A program made the position numbers and the translations under genes. Shown piece by piece: positions 1-12,400 of a stretch of 64,000 nucleotides of DNA; position 1 is the first letter of the stretch; the number at the start of each line of letters is the position of its first letter. The notes beneath the pieces were generated by a model. That model ran no database searches. It worked only from the letters and a program-made list of their open reading frames with translations, and was not told the DNA's origin. Source of the stretch: Capitulum mitella (lineage: Eukaryota > Arthropoda > Thecostraca > Pollicipedomorpha > Pollicipedidae); the NCBI GenBank assembly GCA_030062745.1, contig CP099844.1, forward strand, positions 21,080,596-21,144,595. Direction: 5' to 3'.

Positions 1-740
1 CTGCTCACGTTGGCCATGTCCTCGACGTCGGCGCATGAGCTGACCACGGGCCGAAGCGGCGCGCCGGAGACCAGCTCCAGCTGATGCGCCTGCCAGCTCA
101 GGTGGGGCCGGCAGGCGCTGCAGACGGCCGGCGTGCCGTCCTCGCCCAGCTCCTTCCGGTCCACGTGCTCCGCCAGACAGGCGCGAAACTGGTCGTGCCG
201 GCGCTTGTATTCTAGCACCTCCTCGAGGACTCGGTAGCCACCGTACGGCTGCCGGCGCATGCACAGGTCGCAGCGGTTCAGAGCCATGATGCGTTCGTAG
301 TAGCGAATGTGGAAGGCCACCACCTGCACGTCGTCCTGGTCCATCAGCTCATAGTGGCACTCGTCGTCGGCGTCGCCCGTGCCGTAGCGGATGTTGTAGT
401 ACGCCGCCTCCAGTGCGTAGCGGTTCGTCACGCACTTGAGGCAGACCTGCAGCGGCCGGGCGCTCTTCAGACTGCACGACATGAAGTCAGCGAACGCCTC
501 TGCGAAAGCGTCCAGCAGGAGGCGGCACGGCTGCGACAGCACGCCCCGCCGCTTAGCCGCCAGCGACTTGTCCAGCCACTCGCGGCGGCTGACCGGACGC
601 GGTCCGTCCGGCGCCGGCCGCGGCAGCGCCAGCGCCAGCACTATCAGCACCGCCACGCCGCCGTACGTCAGGTACGTGAGCGCCGTCTGGGCGCGCGAGC
701 AGGGCCGGCGCCGGGCGGCGGGCGCCGCCGCCGGCTGCAT
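1..740 (-). CDS. Ostm1: OSTM1 homologue, 5' coding exon (partial at left edge)
   Basis: OSTM1 is the type I membrane beta-subunit of the lysosomal CLC-7 chloride/proton exchanger. The frame opens with ATG at 740-738 (G at -3; in-frame TGA upstream at 767-765) and stays open for about 246 codons to the window edge. A hydrophobic stretch near residues 22-36 (YGGVAVLIVLALAL) fits a signal peptide. After it comes the family's cysteine pattern: a C-rich lumenal segment, SARPLQVCLKC, NRCDLCM, FRACLAEH, VCSACRPHL, then SCADVEDMANVS, which corresponds to the conserved CIDVEDAMNIT of vertebrate OSTM1. The transmembrane helix and cytosolic tail lie beyond the window. The final bases on this strand (AACGTGAGC) also match a splice donor, so the exon may end about 8 bases inside the window. 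The assignment rests on remembered family motifs; the cysteine spacing makes it quite secure. Confidence 0.88.
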   Translation of the reverse strand, partial: MQPAAAPAARRRPCSRAQTALTYLTYGGVAVLIVLALALPRPAPDGPRPVSRREWLDKSLAAKRRGVLSQPCRLLLDAFAEAFADFMSCSLKSARPLQVCLKCVTNRYALEAAYYNIRYGTGDADDECHYELMDQDDVQVVAFHIRYYERIMALNRCDLCMRRQPYGGYRVLEEVLEYKRRHDQFRACLAEHVDRKELGEDGTPAVCSACRPHLSWQAHQLELVSGAPLRPVVSSCADVEDMANVS

Positions 741-2659
741 GACTCCTGCCGGCGGCCGGCAGCGTCAGACAGGCCAGCCGGCGCTGTCCGCGCCGGCCGA
801 GCAGCCGGCGCACCGCGAGCCAGCGGGCGTGCTTTGTGCTTGTGCCACAGTCACACCCACCAACTCAACAGGCAGGGGCCTCACGGAGAGGGATAGGGAG
901 CGAGTCTCCCAACCGCCCACCTTCGTGATGAATTAAGCATGGTTACAGGCTTGGCGTGGAAAGAGCTGTCTAGGATACATTCAAACAACTGCCTCAGACT
1001 TTTCCTATGATATCTGGATTGCCAACAGACAAATAACTTTTACACAATGTGAGTGTTAGGTTCCATGACCACTCACCGAGGTGTGACATGACACTGTATG
1101 TCAATAGTCTATGGTGTAGTCTATGGTGAAACAAACTCTTTCCAGCCTGTGATGAAGGATTATGTATGATGTGGATGCTCTTTGCAAAAATAAGTGCAAG
1201 GTCTACACATGACATGCAATGTTGGCTAAAACAGAAAAGTTCAAATGCTTATATATTTCCTGGTCCACATATATTTCCTGGAAAGAAACATATAATTATG
1301 AACCTGTTATGGCTGTAGGCAAACATTTTTGAGTTTAGTTTTACAACAGCAACTTCAGTTTATACTTAATGATTGCTCATAGTCAATGAAATGCAATGCA
1401 TACATGTAATTATGCTCTTGTGGTGGCAGCTTGAGGCTGTATTTATTTCACATGCTGATTTCATTGCATTTCATTTAATCAGCAAGAAGCAAAAAAATAA
1501 GCAACATGGCAAAGAAATATGCATAACTTGGCATTGCATTTGAGAGGGAAAAAGTGGTATTTTGCCTGATCAGTTTTGGTGTAGTGCCTTTCTGTGCCTA
1601 TTGCGCCACATAATAATATCATTCAAGTCACTGCAGGCATAAGGTATTAGCAAATTATGTTTGATGCAATTACTTCAACTTTCTTGATGTGTGGCTTTCC
1701 TTCCCAAGCCCAGGAAGAACCATATGTTGCTTCGCTCCACCAATGAAGTGCACCCCTTTGGCAGTGAACAGTCAGGTAAAGCATACAACTAGATGGCATC
1801 AATGTTCTCTATTTATGTATTTTTCAATAGCCCAAGTAACTAATATCTCTCCTCCCTGTTAAGTTTCATCTTGCTTCCACCATTGCAAAATGCATAATGT
1901 TTCTGTAGTCCTGCATACTTCAAAACTGCAGTCCTAACACAAGCAAAAAGCAGTTTCTTTCCATGTCTCAGCCAAAACTTGCCTCCTGACAGAATCAATG
2001 GAAAATGGGGCAAGCACCATGCCACCTTTATACCTGAATTTTCCAAACAACTGGACTGAAAAACAGATTGAAGAACAGCAAAAAATGCCATCCTTCTATA
2101 TCTACTTGTCTTTGATTGCACACAAGGAGAGGCAAAACAAGCATCCACTTGATTTTTTCTTCAATCAGGTCACACCAATTTGAGTGTCATGAAATAGAAG
2201 CACATTTTGTAATCAGCCTGGCTTATTGTGCGCCCGGAAACCCCGACTTTACATTACCAACAGACCAAATCTGTTTTTTTTTCTTTAACATGCATGCCTT
2301 CCCTGGTGGCAATGATACATTTACAGTATGAGATTAAGACCTGGTTAGCTGACTGCCTAAAAGTCTTGGTTACCCACTACTAGGGGTTAAATTGAGGGAG
2401 CCTTTCCAAGAACCATGCCAAAACATCTACCATGCATCAGATACAAACCACACATGTAAGGAGGGCAATATGAGAGGCACATGATAAGAACAAAAATCCA
2501 AATGAATGAAAAGGAAATATCATACACACTTTTCACTTGGCCAAATATTGTTTGCAAAAAATGGCAAAAGGTGGCATACAAAATAAAAGCTGCACCTTTC
2601 AACAACTTTTACTTCTTTGTACATGTGCAGCAAGATCTGCACATTAAGTTCATCTGCAG
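741..2659. other. intergenic, no gene seen
   Basis: GC-rich up to about 880, probably the OSTM1 5' UTR and promoter side, then AT-rich DNA. Short open frames here have no recognisable domain or biased codon use. No RNA gene or element terminus was recognised. Confidence 0.5.
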
Positions 2660-3239
2660 CTATACCAGTCAACAGTACAATTTTGACTGAGCATTTAAGT
2701 TCAGGGAAACAATCATAATAGTGGTTGCACTGTGCTTGAAATACAATACTGATGTGTACTACTTACCATTTCAACCAAAAAAAAAAAAAAAAAACATGGA
2801 ACACACATCATTCCCCTATGAAACAGATTGTGTCATCACTGCTATGCCCACCACCAGACACTCCAATTGAGATATCTGACAATTCTGCATGAAATGGTTT
2901 GACTATGTGACATCTCGATGCTGACTGGTCATAGGTTAGACCCAAGGTCCGATCAAGAGTAATAAAAAAGGTTTGGAAATAACGAATATGTTATGCAAAT
3001 TACCCTTAAAACAAAAAAGATAACAATAATAATAATGTGAGTGGCAGTAATAATGACAATAATAGCAACAATAGTAACAATGAAATATACAAATACGGGA
3101 ACCCAAAATTGTAATTTAAAAAAGTAAATAAGTAAAATGCACCTTAAAAAGTTGTGAAATAAAATACCTGGAAAAGAAATCGCCATACAAAATTGGCAAA
3201 TATTAGCAAGTAAAATGAAACAATAAATAAAAGCTGGCC

Positions 3240-3343
3240 TAGCCAAGCCTAACCTAGCCTAACCTAACCTAGCCTAGCCTAGCCTAGCCTAGCCTAGCCT
3301 AGCCTAGCCTAGCCTAGCCTAGCCTAGCCTAGCCTAACCTAAC
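3240..3343. repeat. telomere-like pentamer array (AGCCT/AACCT)n
   Basis: About 20 tandem 5-bp units, mostly AGCCT with AACCT units at both ends. AACCT is the complement-phase form of the arthropod telomere unit TTAGG; AGCCT is a one-base variant. It sits inside the left arm of the long inverted repeat. Confidence 0.9.
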
Positions 3344-6211
3344 CAGCACATGGCCCCTATTCAGATGTTACCTAGCATGGTGCTTTGTACACCTCTTTAT
3401 CGCACAGACCCAAGTCCGATCAAACCCTGTGGCCTCTAGTACCCTATACTGCACCAGCGGAGTGGGGTAGTGCCCTTGTTGCAACATTTCTGTCCCTTAT
3501 TTCCAGGTACATCCAGGGTGAAACAACCGCCATTCAGGAAGCATCCTGCATGATAATTTTACTCAGTACTGCAACAATATATCTCAATAACATTATCACA
3601 AACTGTCACAATAGCAATCATACAAGACATTGTAACAATGATATAAGAGTGTAATGGTAACAACACCCCCACCCAAAACCCTCTTTCTGACTGATGCCAT
3701 TAACTGCTACAAGATGTCTGCAGGGTCTTCACAAACCCTTACTGTCAAAAACCTTAACCTTGGAGGCACTACATTTTGTGCCTTGGAACATTGTTATTCT
3801 CTGTCTGCCAATCCCAGCATGGTAATACTGTATGGTATGCTACCATTACAATTTAGATGTTATTTTTTAGAAATTCAGGTAATCAGACGTATGGTTAGAT
3901 ACAGGATGTTTTTACAGTAGTGATAGTCATACAGAGGACTATTTGAAATTATGTCCATCAGAAACTTACCTTTTGCTGCTTCATCACTGCTTGGCAGGCA
4001 TGCCACAATATCATGCTACTAACCACATGCACTTAAATTTACGTTCGGCCATACCGAGCACAGATCCAAGAAGGCGCAGATGTGAATTACAGCTTTCCAT
4101 ATTTTATGTCACATTCTACGTTTTATGAACCATGACTATCAAGTGTGCAGGGAGTGTCTCCTCTTTTGTCTCCCCAAGTTCCTCTGTTAGCAAAATCTTG
4201 GATCCCAGCCGGCAAAAGTACGCACACCACTTACAGTATGACTTGGATGCGGTTTCTGACAATGCCCTCCTGCTTCTGGTCGCCGAGAATTGGTCAAATA
4301 ATGGTCCGGACACAGATGGCTGGAACAGAATGCTTCTGCAAGCTGTGCGCAAACCCCGTAGTCTCATCAACCCGTTAAACAACGGCGATCTTCGTAGTTT
4401 TACACAATGCCTGCTTCAACAAGTCCACATCCTCTCACTATGTATACTGCAGATGCCACTAAATAAGGGTGCTCTATAGTGCGCAAGGCTACAAAATTCA
4501 ATTCGCAGTCATCCTGCAACCACAGGCCATGTTCAAAAACCGCTCGTCCTGACCCGATGCTAAACCCAGCCTTTTTATCTTGCAACATTTATTTATCTAA
4601 ACACTGCCACGTTACCCCCCTTCTGACCTGCTACACTCCTCAAGTCCGGCTTATGTAATGGCTTGCCTAAAGCAACCGTACCACACCTGTTATTTGCTCT
4701 CCCGATTTCTTGCGCTTCACGAGAATGTAAGACAATAACATGACGTCCGCAGTCACGGCAAGTCTCGGATTAGTCACACAAGAAGTGTAAATGGACAAGA
4801 CGCGTGTTTGAGCAAGATACGAATTTCCTGCCAGACGGCGCACAAATCCTATTCTGCGACATATTTCGCTTATAAATACATATATATAGGGCCTTGCATA
4901 TTTAGGGCCTTGACTGCGACAAAACACGGCGCGTTTAAACAGCTCATTGTTACTCGACACAGAGGATTTTACGCGACACATTCCTCCAAAAAACTGATCA
5001 ATGTGCTGTTCGCTACGTGACTGTAGAGAAGCGTATTAAGTCCTTCGCTTGTGAACCTGTGAGTAAGCGTGTTATTATTAGGTTTTTCCTATGGAGTCTT
5101 ATCACGTCATGAATGAAATTCATCTCTCTTCTGATATGCGGTGATGGCACCTTTGAGTAGGAAGCCGGTGAAACACCAGTTTTGAAAGACTGACAGCAAT
5201 TACGATTTATTTCGGGTTATGATGATTACGATCAAGTGTTGAAGGATTGCATTTTATTGGTTTCCTGTTTCTTTTTAGAGCAGAGTGTGGTTTGACGCAT
5301 GAATAAGAGGCAAAGGGCCCACTTTGGTGCATTTTTCATCAGAACCCTGCTTCATACGTATATATGTATGGGTGTGCTGTAGCTCTCAGCTGTCGGAGGG
5401 CTAAAGGGAAGTTTCTGACTGACTAAATTTGAAGCAATCCTCTATATGACTACCACCAATGTAAAGAACATATCATCCAGTTTCTAATCATACTTCTGAC
5501 TGCCTGAATTTCTAAAAAAATGACAAAGCTGTAACAAGAGTGTACCATACAGTACTGCTATATGGGGATCAGCAGATGGAGAATAACAGTATTCCATGGT
5601 GCAAAATGTAGTGTCTCTAAGGTTAAGATTATTGACACTGTGGGTGTGTGAATACCCTGTGGACATTTTCAAGTGGCAAATGACATCACATTTATGAAAA
5701 TTTCATTTTGTTGCCACAAATCAAATTTAAAGGGATTGCTTAAATATTACACCATTATACTGTATTAGATGATTGTTGGGATATTTCTGGTATTATTGCC
5801 CTATTGCGTTTTATGCCCTAGATCTGTCCACTACCAGATACGTAGTGACTAGATATGTCCAATACTGGAATGTCATTGGAAAAGGGGTTTTGGGTGGGGG
5901 TGTTATTATCATTATGCTCTGATATGATTGCTATTATGATGGTATGTGATAATATTATTGAGTTATATTGTTACAATATGGATACAGTTATCATGCAGAA
6001 TGCTCCCTGGATGAAGAAGGTTGTTTTGCCCGGAACTTACCTGGAAATGATGGACAGAAATGTCATGCCAAAGGCAGAAGCCCCTTCTGCCAGTGTGGCA
6101 CAGGGTTTTAGAGTCTGCAGGCAGATAAAGGTTGCGATCGGACTTGGCTCTGTCCAGTAAAGAGGTTGTGCAAAGCACGGTATTAGGTAACACCTGAGTA
6201 GGGGCCATGTG

Positions 6212-6304
6212 CAGGTTAGGTTAGGTTAGGTTAGGCCAAATTGGGTTAAGTTAAGTTAGGCTAGGTTTGGTTAGGTTAGGTAGGGTTAGGTTAGTTTAGG
6301 TTAG
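6212..6304. repeat. telomere-like pentamer array (GGTTA)n, degenerate
   Basis: Repeats of GGTTA/GGTTT/GGCTA in the opposite orientation to the block at 3240-3343, at the equivalent place in the right arm. More degenerate than its partner and containing true TTAGG units. Confidence 0.88.
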
Positions 6305-7073
6305 ACTACTGTTTTAGGAAGGTAATTTTTAATTTATTGTTCCATTCTGTTTGTTCATATTTTCCAATTTTGTATTGAGATTTCTTTCCCAGACAACTAC
6401 TTTTGATTATTGATTAACTACTTTTTCATTATTTTATTTATATATTTCTTCAATGTTACTTCATCTTTCCATGTTTTGGGAATAAATTATAATATTACTA
6501 CTAATATTTTTGTTGTAAAGATAAATTATATTGCATACTAGTTATTTTAAAATTTTTTGACTACTCTTGATTGTACCTTGGGTTTGACCAAGGACCAGCC
6601 AGCTATGAGATGTTGCGTAAACAAACTATTCAACGTAGAAACATCAAATATCCCTACACGAGCGTCTGGCAGCTGGCGCGGTAATGGTAACACAATCCAT
6701 TTCAGGGGTAAATAATGTGTGTTTCAGATTCGTTTGGCTGAAATTGTAAGTCGTATGTACAAATTTTGCATTTCAAGTGCTATACAACCACTATTATGAT
6801 TGTTTTTCCTTAATGCAAGTGGTCAGTCAAAATCTCGGGGTATAGCATGGAAGCTGTATTTTAGGCTGGTTATAAAACAAGCATTCAGTTCTTAGTGACA
6901 CTGCATTTTATATCCATGCCTGATCATCATGGACATGTGTTCTGTGTCCAGAGTTTGAGGGATTAAGGTGGGCACTGTTTTCAGATTGTCCCATGCTCCC
7001 ACTCAATATCAGTAAGAAGTAACCATCACTAAATTTCAGCAACTGATGCAGCATACAGAATAATGTAAGCATT

Positions 7074-7144
7074 TCAAGCAAGGTGACTTTGAATCAGGTA
7101 AAAATGAAACTTCAAGCAAGGTTACTTTGAATCAGGTAAAAATT
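7074..7144. repeat. 38-bp direct duplication
   Basis: Two adjacent copies (starting 7074 and 7112) of a unit containing AAGCAAGG, ACTTTGAATCAGGTAAAAA, with one internal mismatch. Function unknown. Confidence 0.8.
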
Positions 7145-9362
7145 GAAAAAACTGTCATTGATTGCCTGAAACTGCCTGATGAATTTGCAGGCAGTGCCAC
7201 ACCCTGAATCTGTGGTCAGATCATGTTCAGGTCTTGGGCATTTGACATGTGAACTTATGATTCCAGAACTCGAACTATTGGTAACTAAACTCATTTTCCA
7301 AGCTGCAGACATTCTATCCTATATGCTTGTATCTGGGCAAGGCATCACATTTGGGTGTTGCTTTATTTTGATTTGATCTGGCTTTGAGTTGTCTAGAGTG
7401 TTATTATCATTAGACAGTGGTATTATCCATTTTTTTCAGTAAAAATCAGCATTTACTGGTGAAACTCAATGCCAGACCAACAGCTCTTGGGCATTATTGT
7501 TATGATATTATATATCATTATTTCAGTTATTTTACTGTTATACCTGCTGGTGATGTCACTAGTAGGTGTGAGTTATTTGTTTGTCATTGTATCTGTTCCA
7601 TGTCTCGTGTTCATCTTAGCATATGTATCCTGTTGGCGGCACTTAAATTTGCATGCGGCGCCTATGTAATGCCCTTGCATATTATTTACTATGAGGAATC
7701 AATTTCTGTTTGTGCTCGTGTCAGATGTGGTGAGGAAATTGGTTTGATCATTCAGGTGCTTGTTTGTCCAGGTGATTGTTCACCAGATAGCATCGCCATT
7801 TTTTCCGGGCCGTGGATCAGGTTAGCAATACACTGGTGCATTTCACAGTCAACAAAACACTGAATTTAACATATGGGCTATCGCATGACAAAATGACATT
7901 ATACCACACATTTGTTTGTCAGATCAAGTCACATTGGCTTTGGGCTTAGGACCAAGCTACCTGTGCCAATTTGCATCTCACCGAGCTCGTCACTGTTAAG
8001 TTAACGGGAATTCACAGAAATGTGTTTTTACCACATAGTTGTAAAACTGGGCAAAAGCTGTTTTTTAGCCCATCAGATACCACTGGTTTCACTGGTGTAA
8101 CCGTTTTCTGGTAAAAACTGTGTGTCCTGATTTGTGCCCAACATGACCAGATTTTCCTAAAGACATAATGATTTCTTGTGACCTTCGAAGATGAAGTGAG
8201 GTTGGTGAGCTGGATTGACTTATTTCGGGATTAAGCACTTAAACATCATCACGGTAATGCAGATGGCAGTGACCTGCTTATTGGTCTTAAAGGTGACGGG
8301 GAGGTCATATTGGGTCAAGTCACATCAGTTAGATGTGACTTGACCCGATGTGTGTGTGTGTGTCCTCGACATTTTGCTAACGATCTGCTTGCCGTTCAAA
8401 GTTGGATTGGAAATCTTACCTGAGGTGTCCATTTGATCTGACCTAAGATCATCAGGGGCTTCTAAATAGGTCTCGGTATGCTATGAGCATGACGTAAGCA
8501 TTTCAGGGCATTCACTCATGAAATGTTACCCATTCATTCCGGTAGCGAAAAATCGCCGACCACCCTGGCCGATCATTCATTCGAGAAGGGAAAATCGCCA
8601 TTCTGGCCGTGCTGACCCATTCTGACCCGTGGTACAGGACCAGCCGAGCCTCAGCAGAGCAAACAGAGCCTCATGAAAGTACGCTTGATTTTTGGCTTCA
8701 CTTGACGTCACTTGACGTTTTTCCGAACGCTCTGTCGCTCGTAGTTTCCGGACGAGGAGGGGCTTGTAGTTTTCGGACGAGGGACGAATCTTGCCTTGCA
8801 GGCCGCGCTGGCAAAAATGTTCCGCAGGACGAGGGTTATCTCGCTAGTCGCTTATCAGTTAAACGCCCTGAACTGTGGTGTTTGGACCGACCCCAGCAGC
8901 TTTTCGGATGTTCGGTTTTTGTGTTAAAATAGAGGGTCTTCTGTACCGGATAAGGTCTTTTGCAGGGCACGTCCGTCGCCCAGGCGGATTGTTGCGCTGC
9001 TCGTCGAGAAAAAACGCCGAGTGGAACTGGTATTGTGTTCCAGATCGCATTGGCAATATGAGCTTGGTCTCAGAAGTATGAGCTGTTGCTGACAACCGGC
9101 AAAGTCGTGATCAAGATGAAAAAATGGTGCCAGGAATTTTATGGTGACACAATACAGATCCTCGGATTTGTTCGAAGCTGCGAATGGCGAACAAATCGCG
9201 CCGCGGCATCTGGAACATTATCTCGTAGGGCGTTTCGTACTGTGTGCCAGTCGTATGCCTGGTCATGCCTTGTAAAACAACTTCATTGATATTACAGCGC
9301 TTTTTGTACGGTGTAATAAAAACGGTTGTCATTTTCTGTCAGTATTGTGATATGTTGTACAC

Positions 9363-9373
9363 TGTTTTCTCAG
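9363..9373 (+). promoter_or_regulatory. Rab28: splice acceptor just before the Rab28 start codon
   Basis: TGTTTTCTCAG ends three bases before ATG 9377. This is a strong pyrimidine tract plus AG, so the first coding exon probably begins at 9374 and a separate non-coding exon lies upstream. Confidence 0.6.
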
Positions 9374-9376
9374 ATT

Positions 9377-9457
9377 ATGGGAAACGAAGACGAAGATGGT
9401 GGCGTAGCAGAAAAACAGTTGAAAATAGTCCTTGTTGGTGATTCAGGCTCGGGAAAA
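9377..9457 (+). CDS. Rab28: Rab28 coding exon 1
   Basis: Encodes the acidic start MGNEDEDGG followed by KQLKIVLVGDSGSGK, the first beta strand and most of the P-loop. It ends in phase 0 at the donor AAA|GTAATG. Upstream in-frame ATGs are not needed because the acidic N-terminus matches that of other RAB28 proteins. Confidence 0.93.
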
Positions 9458-12400
9458 GTAATGTTTTTATTCTCGTCGTGCATGTCACGTGAAAGCTTTG
9501 TACTGCAAAAGAAGCACAAAGACTGCACCTTTTTGAGAGTTCTGACGCGAAAAGCATGCGTTCATTGCCTTCTTGGTCGTGGCAGTGTGAATGACTTGGT
9601 CATCACGGTCTTCGTAAAGGTTTTCGGATTTGTGCACGGGTTAAATGCCATGAAAGCTCTGAGTGTCTCCCAGCACAGGCGTGTGTATTTGTTGTACCCT
9701 GACCATATTACATCTTTTGATTTCTCTGGCGGGGCTGGATGCACATGTCCTTGGATTGGGGCCGCTCTTCCATCCAGGGATGTCGTTTTGTGTGAGTGAT
9801 TTGGCGGAAGGACGCCCGAGGGCTGGACAGCCTAACCTGCCCTCAAATGCGAGTCTGTCAACGGATTTGGCCTGGTTTATTTTGGTCGTAGGCACTTTTA
9901 TTTTTATTTTTAGGGTTATTTACCAAATAGCAAACTGCATGGGTGTGATTTTCGGGAAATGATTGTGGGTGCCCATTACCCATATGGGGACATCCAGACA
10001 TTGCGTATGGGGGGGGAAGGGGGGTCGTAGGAGGCGTTTATGCGTAAAGCCAAAAAAAGGATTTAAAGTGGCATTACGGGAGGTAAATGACGGAAGGATG
10101 ATTTGTTTAAGGATATCGCCGACATCCTTAAAGAGAATATATCTGGTTTTTCGGGCATCCAAAAATGCACTTCGGGGAATATTGAAGACTGCTTGTGGAT
10201 TATCATGTATATGAAAAGTGCATTGGAGTCATCTTAGACCAATATTTCATGCATTTTAGTGTGATATCTGTAGGCAAAATACAAAACACAATACTGGAGA
10301 AAGGAGCCAATCGGCGAACGGAAAATACGTAGGTAAACCTTGGACGCACTCGATGCTTACACAGCGCTCTGCCGTGCCGTACCAGACGCAGTTATAAACG
10401 GCAGCGACGATTGTTTTGACAAACAACACTAACGTATTTCGACGTATTCATGTAATAAACACCTGCAGGGAGATTCGAGGAACAGCAGCGGTACTTGCCT
10501 GAATCCATGATGGCCGCCATCATAATTTCGGTGTTCGTCAACTGCTGTAAGCTTTCACATCGCTGAGGCTAGCGGTACGCTAACCCGATTCATCGGCGAT
10601 TTTAGTGTTGGAAAGAAAATGGGGTAAATAGATTAAACTTAGGCTGGTAGCCATCGTACTCACCCACCCCAGTAAAATATGAGCAAACGAGAGCGAGTTG
10701 GCAAGAAGTGGCACCTACGCCTTGATTCATAGTAATGTCCTCTTCAATCGTACTGGCACAGTTAAGTCACGATTTGAGTCGGTATACTCCCTTCAATGGA
10801 GGACCTTTCTCCAGGACCCAGCTTGAAACAATAGCTCTTGGAGGGTGGTGAGGAAAAGCAACTGGTTGGTGACAGTGGTGTAAATGAGTTCCAGTTATTG
10901 TTTACAAAGCTGATTTCAGGTGGTTAATGTCATGGGACTGAGAATACAACTATCTTTCAATATTTAAACATAATTTAAGTTGTGGGTACCCAAGTCGTTT
11001 TGTTGGCGCCCATTTCCGTTTTGGGGGTGCCGGGGTAGCCACAAAGAGATAGGAAATCACACCCCTGGCAAACTGTGTTGCCCTGTTAGAACTAGCTGAA
11101 AATATTGAGGATGAGGACCAAAATCATCGCTGGAGGGGCTAAAATCCATATGGGGGCATGGCCCGCGCAAAAAAGTACAAACCGACACCCCTACTGCCGC
11201 CACGTACTATGAAATGCACGTGATTTTTCTCCCCAAGCGGAATTATGTAGCATCCCATATCCTGTCTCGTCTCGCCGATTGCATCGTATGATGTTGGGCC
11301 CCGCAAGGGGATATTGTCAGAAATTCTCTAGAATCGCCGAAGTCCTTACACGGGCTCATGTCCGATTGTTTTGGCGGTGTGCTCCACTGATTACCACTTG
11401 ATCTTAATATTTCTCCGCCATGCAGTAAATATACCACTGCCTTCTCAAGCCCCTCACTCGTCCAACCTCCGGAACAAGGGCTGGAAAGCATGTTTTCGGT
11501 CATGGCCCTCAGTTTTCCTGCGATTTCCATCGAAGCGAAAACCTATGAAATAGACTCGGATGATTGACTGCAATTAGTTAAGCCACAGTGTGAAACAAAT
11601 CGGGAAGGAACAGCTACACAATGGAAACGGCTGCGATCTTGTAGCTACTTGAGTCATTTTCACGTCGGCTTTACAATTATTTTTTTTTTGGGGGGGGGGG
11701 CGGTTGGATAGACACATGAACAGTTGGTTGCTCGTTAGTGGGCCTGTCCACGGACTCAGCGTCAGTGGAGGCCCAACTATGGGCCATTCTACATGCGATC
11801 TCACTTTTAAAACATTTTCTGAACCATCCGTTTCATGAAGGCTCACTCTGATTGTGGGGTTGTATGCCTCCAATTCCCACCATCCTCCAAAAGAATGTTG
11901 CACCGTTTCGTGCTGTCTGAATACGATTACAAGGCCTGATACTGCTTGTTAAATGAAACAACTGAACGTTGAATTGGCCAGCTTCTGATGGTTGTTCTTC
12001 ATTAATTCCAAAATCCATTCCAATATCTCCTTAAAGAATGAGATGGGCCAAAGGTTCAAGTAACCCGATCTCGGGACTATATCGGATGTGGCGCCCCTGG
12101 TGGTCATTCTGCTGACCTACACTTGACGGCGCTGCCGACAGACGGCGCTATGTTGTCGCTACACCCAGGACACGTTCAGCCCGGTGCACTCGTACACATC
12201 GGGCGTGGAGTTCTACCTGAAGCGGATTCGGTTGACGCAGGACCGGTCGGTGACGCTGCAGCTCTGGGACGTCGGCGGCACCTCCCTCTCCGGCGACATG
12301 CTCGACAAGTACCTGTACGGCGCCCACGTGAGTTGGTCCGCCGTCGCCGCCCTCGGATGGTTTTTTTACGGGACCTGTTCTCAGGAAACGCGCACCATTC

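Larger units (their letters stand above)
2660..6845. repeat. long divergent inverted repeat (two arms of about 1.3-1.45 kb, loop about 1.4 kb)
   Basis: The left arm (about 2660-3985) reads as the reverse complement of the right arm (about 5385-6845), with many indels. Anchor matches include AATCATAATAGTGGTTG (2710s against 6790s), ACACA/ATTGTGT blocks (2805-2835 against 6690-6725), GATCAAGAGTA (2950s against 6570s), ACATTTCTGTCC and CATTCTGCATGATAA-like blocks (3485-3560 against 5990-6050), and CAGAAACTT near both inner ends (3958 and 5410). By eye, identity is about 70-75%. Each arm carries a telomere-like block at the matching place. It may be two head-to-head copies of one old repeat family or a foldback-type element. 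No coding capacity was recognised; similar short frames in both arms (3654-3920 plus, 5484-5672 minus) simply reflect the duplication. Confidence 0.8.
6846..9373. other. intergenic, upstream side of Rab28
   Basis: AT-rich to about 8500, with a short GT run at 8349-8362, then a GC- and CpG-richer stretch from about 8560 to 9210 that could hold the Rab28 promoter and non-coding first exon. No protein domain was recognised in the short open frames. Confidence 0.45.

Noticed and set aside
3954..4588. Overlapping frames around 4116-4479 as a gene
   Set aside because: No recognisable domain, no start context and competing frames on both strands; it lies in the loop of the inverted repeat.
12162..12168. 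CACCCAG as the acceptor of Rab28 exon 2
   Set aside because: It keeps frame but would remove the threonine and following residues of the P-loop. The acceptor at 12134-12141 restores the full conserved segment.
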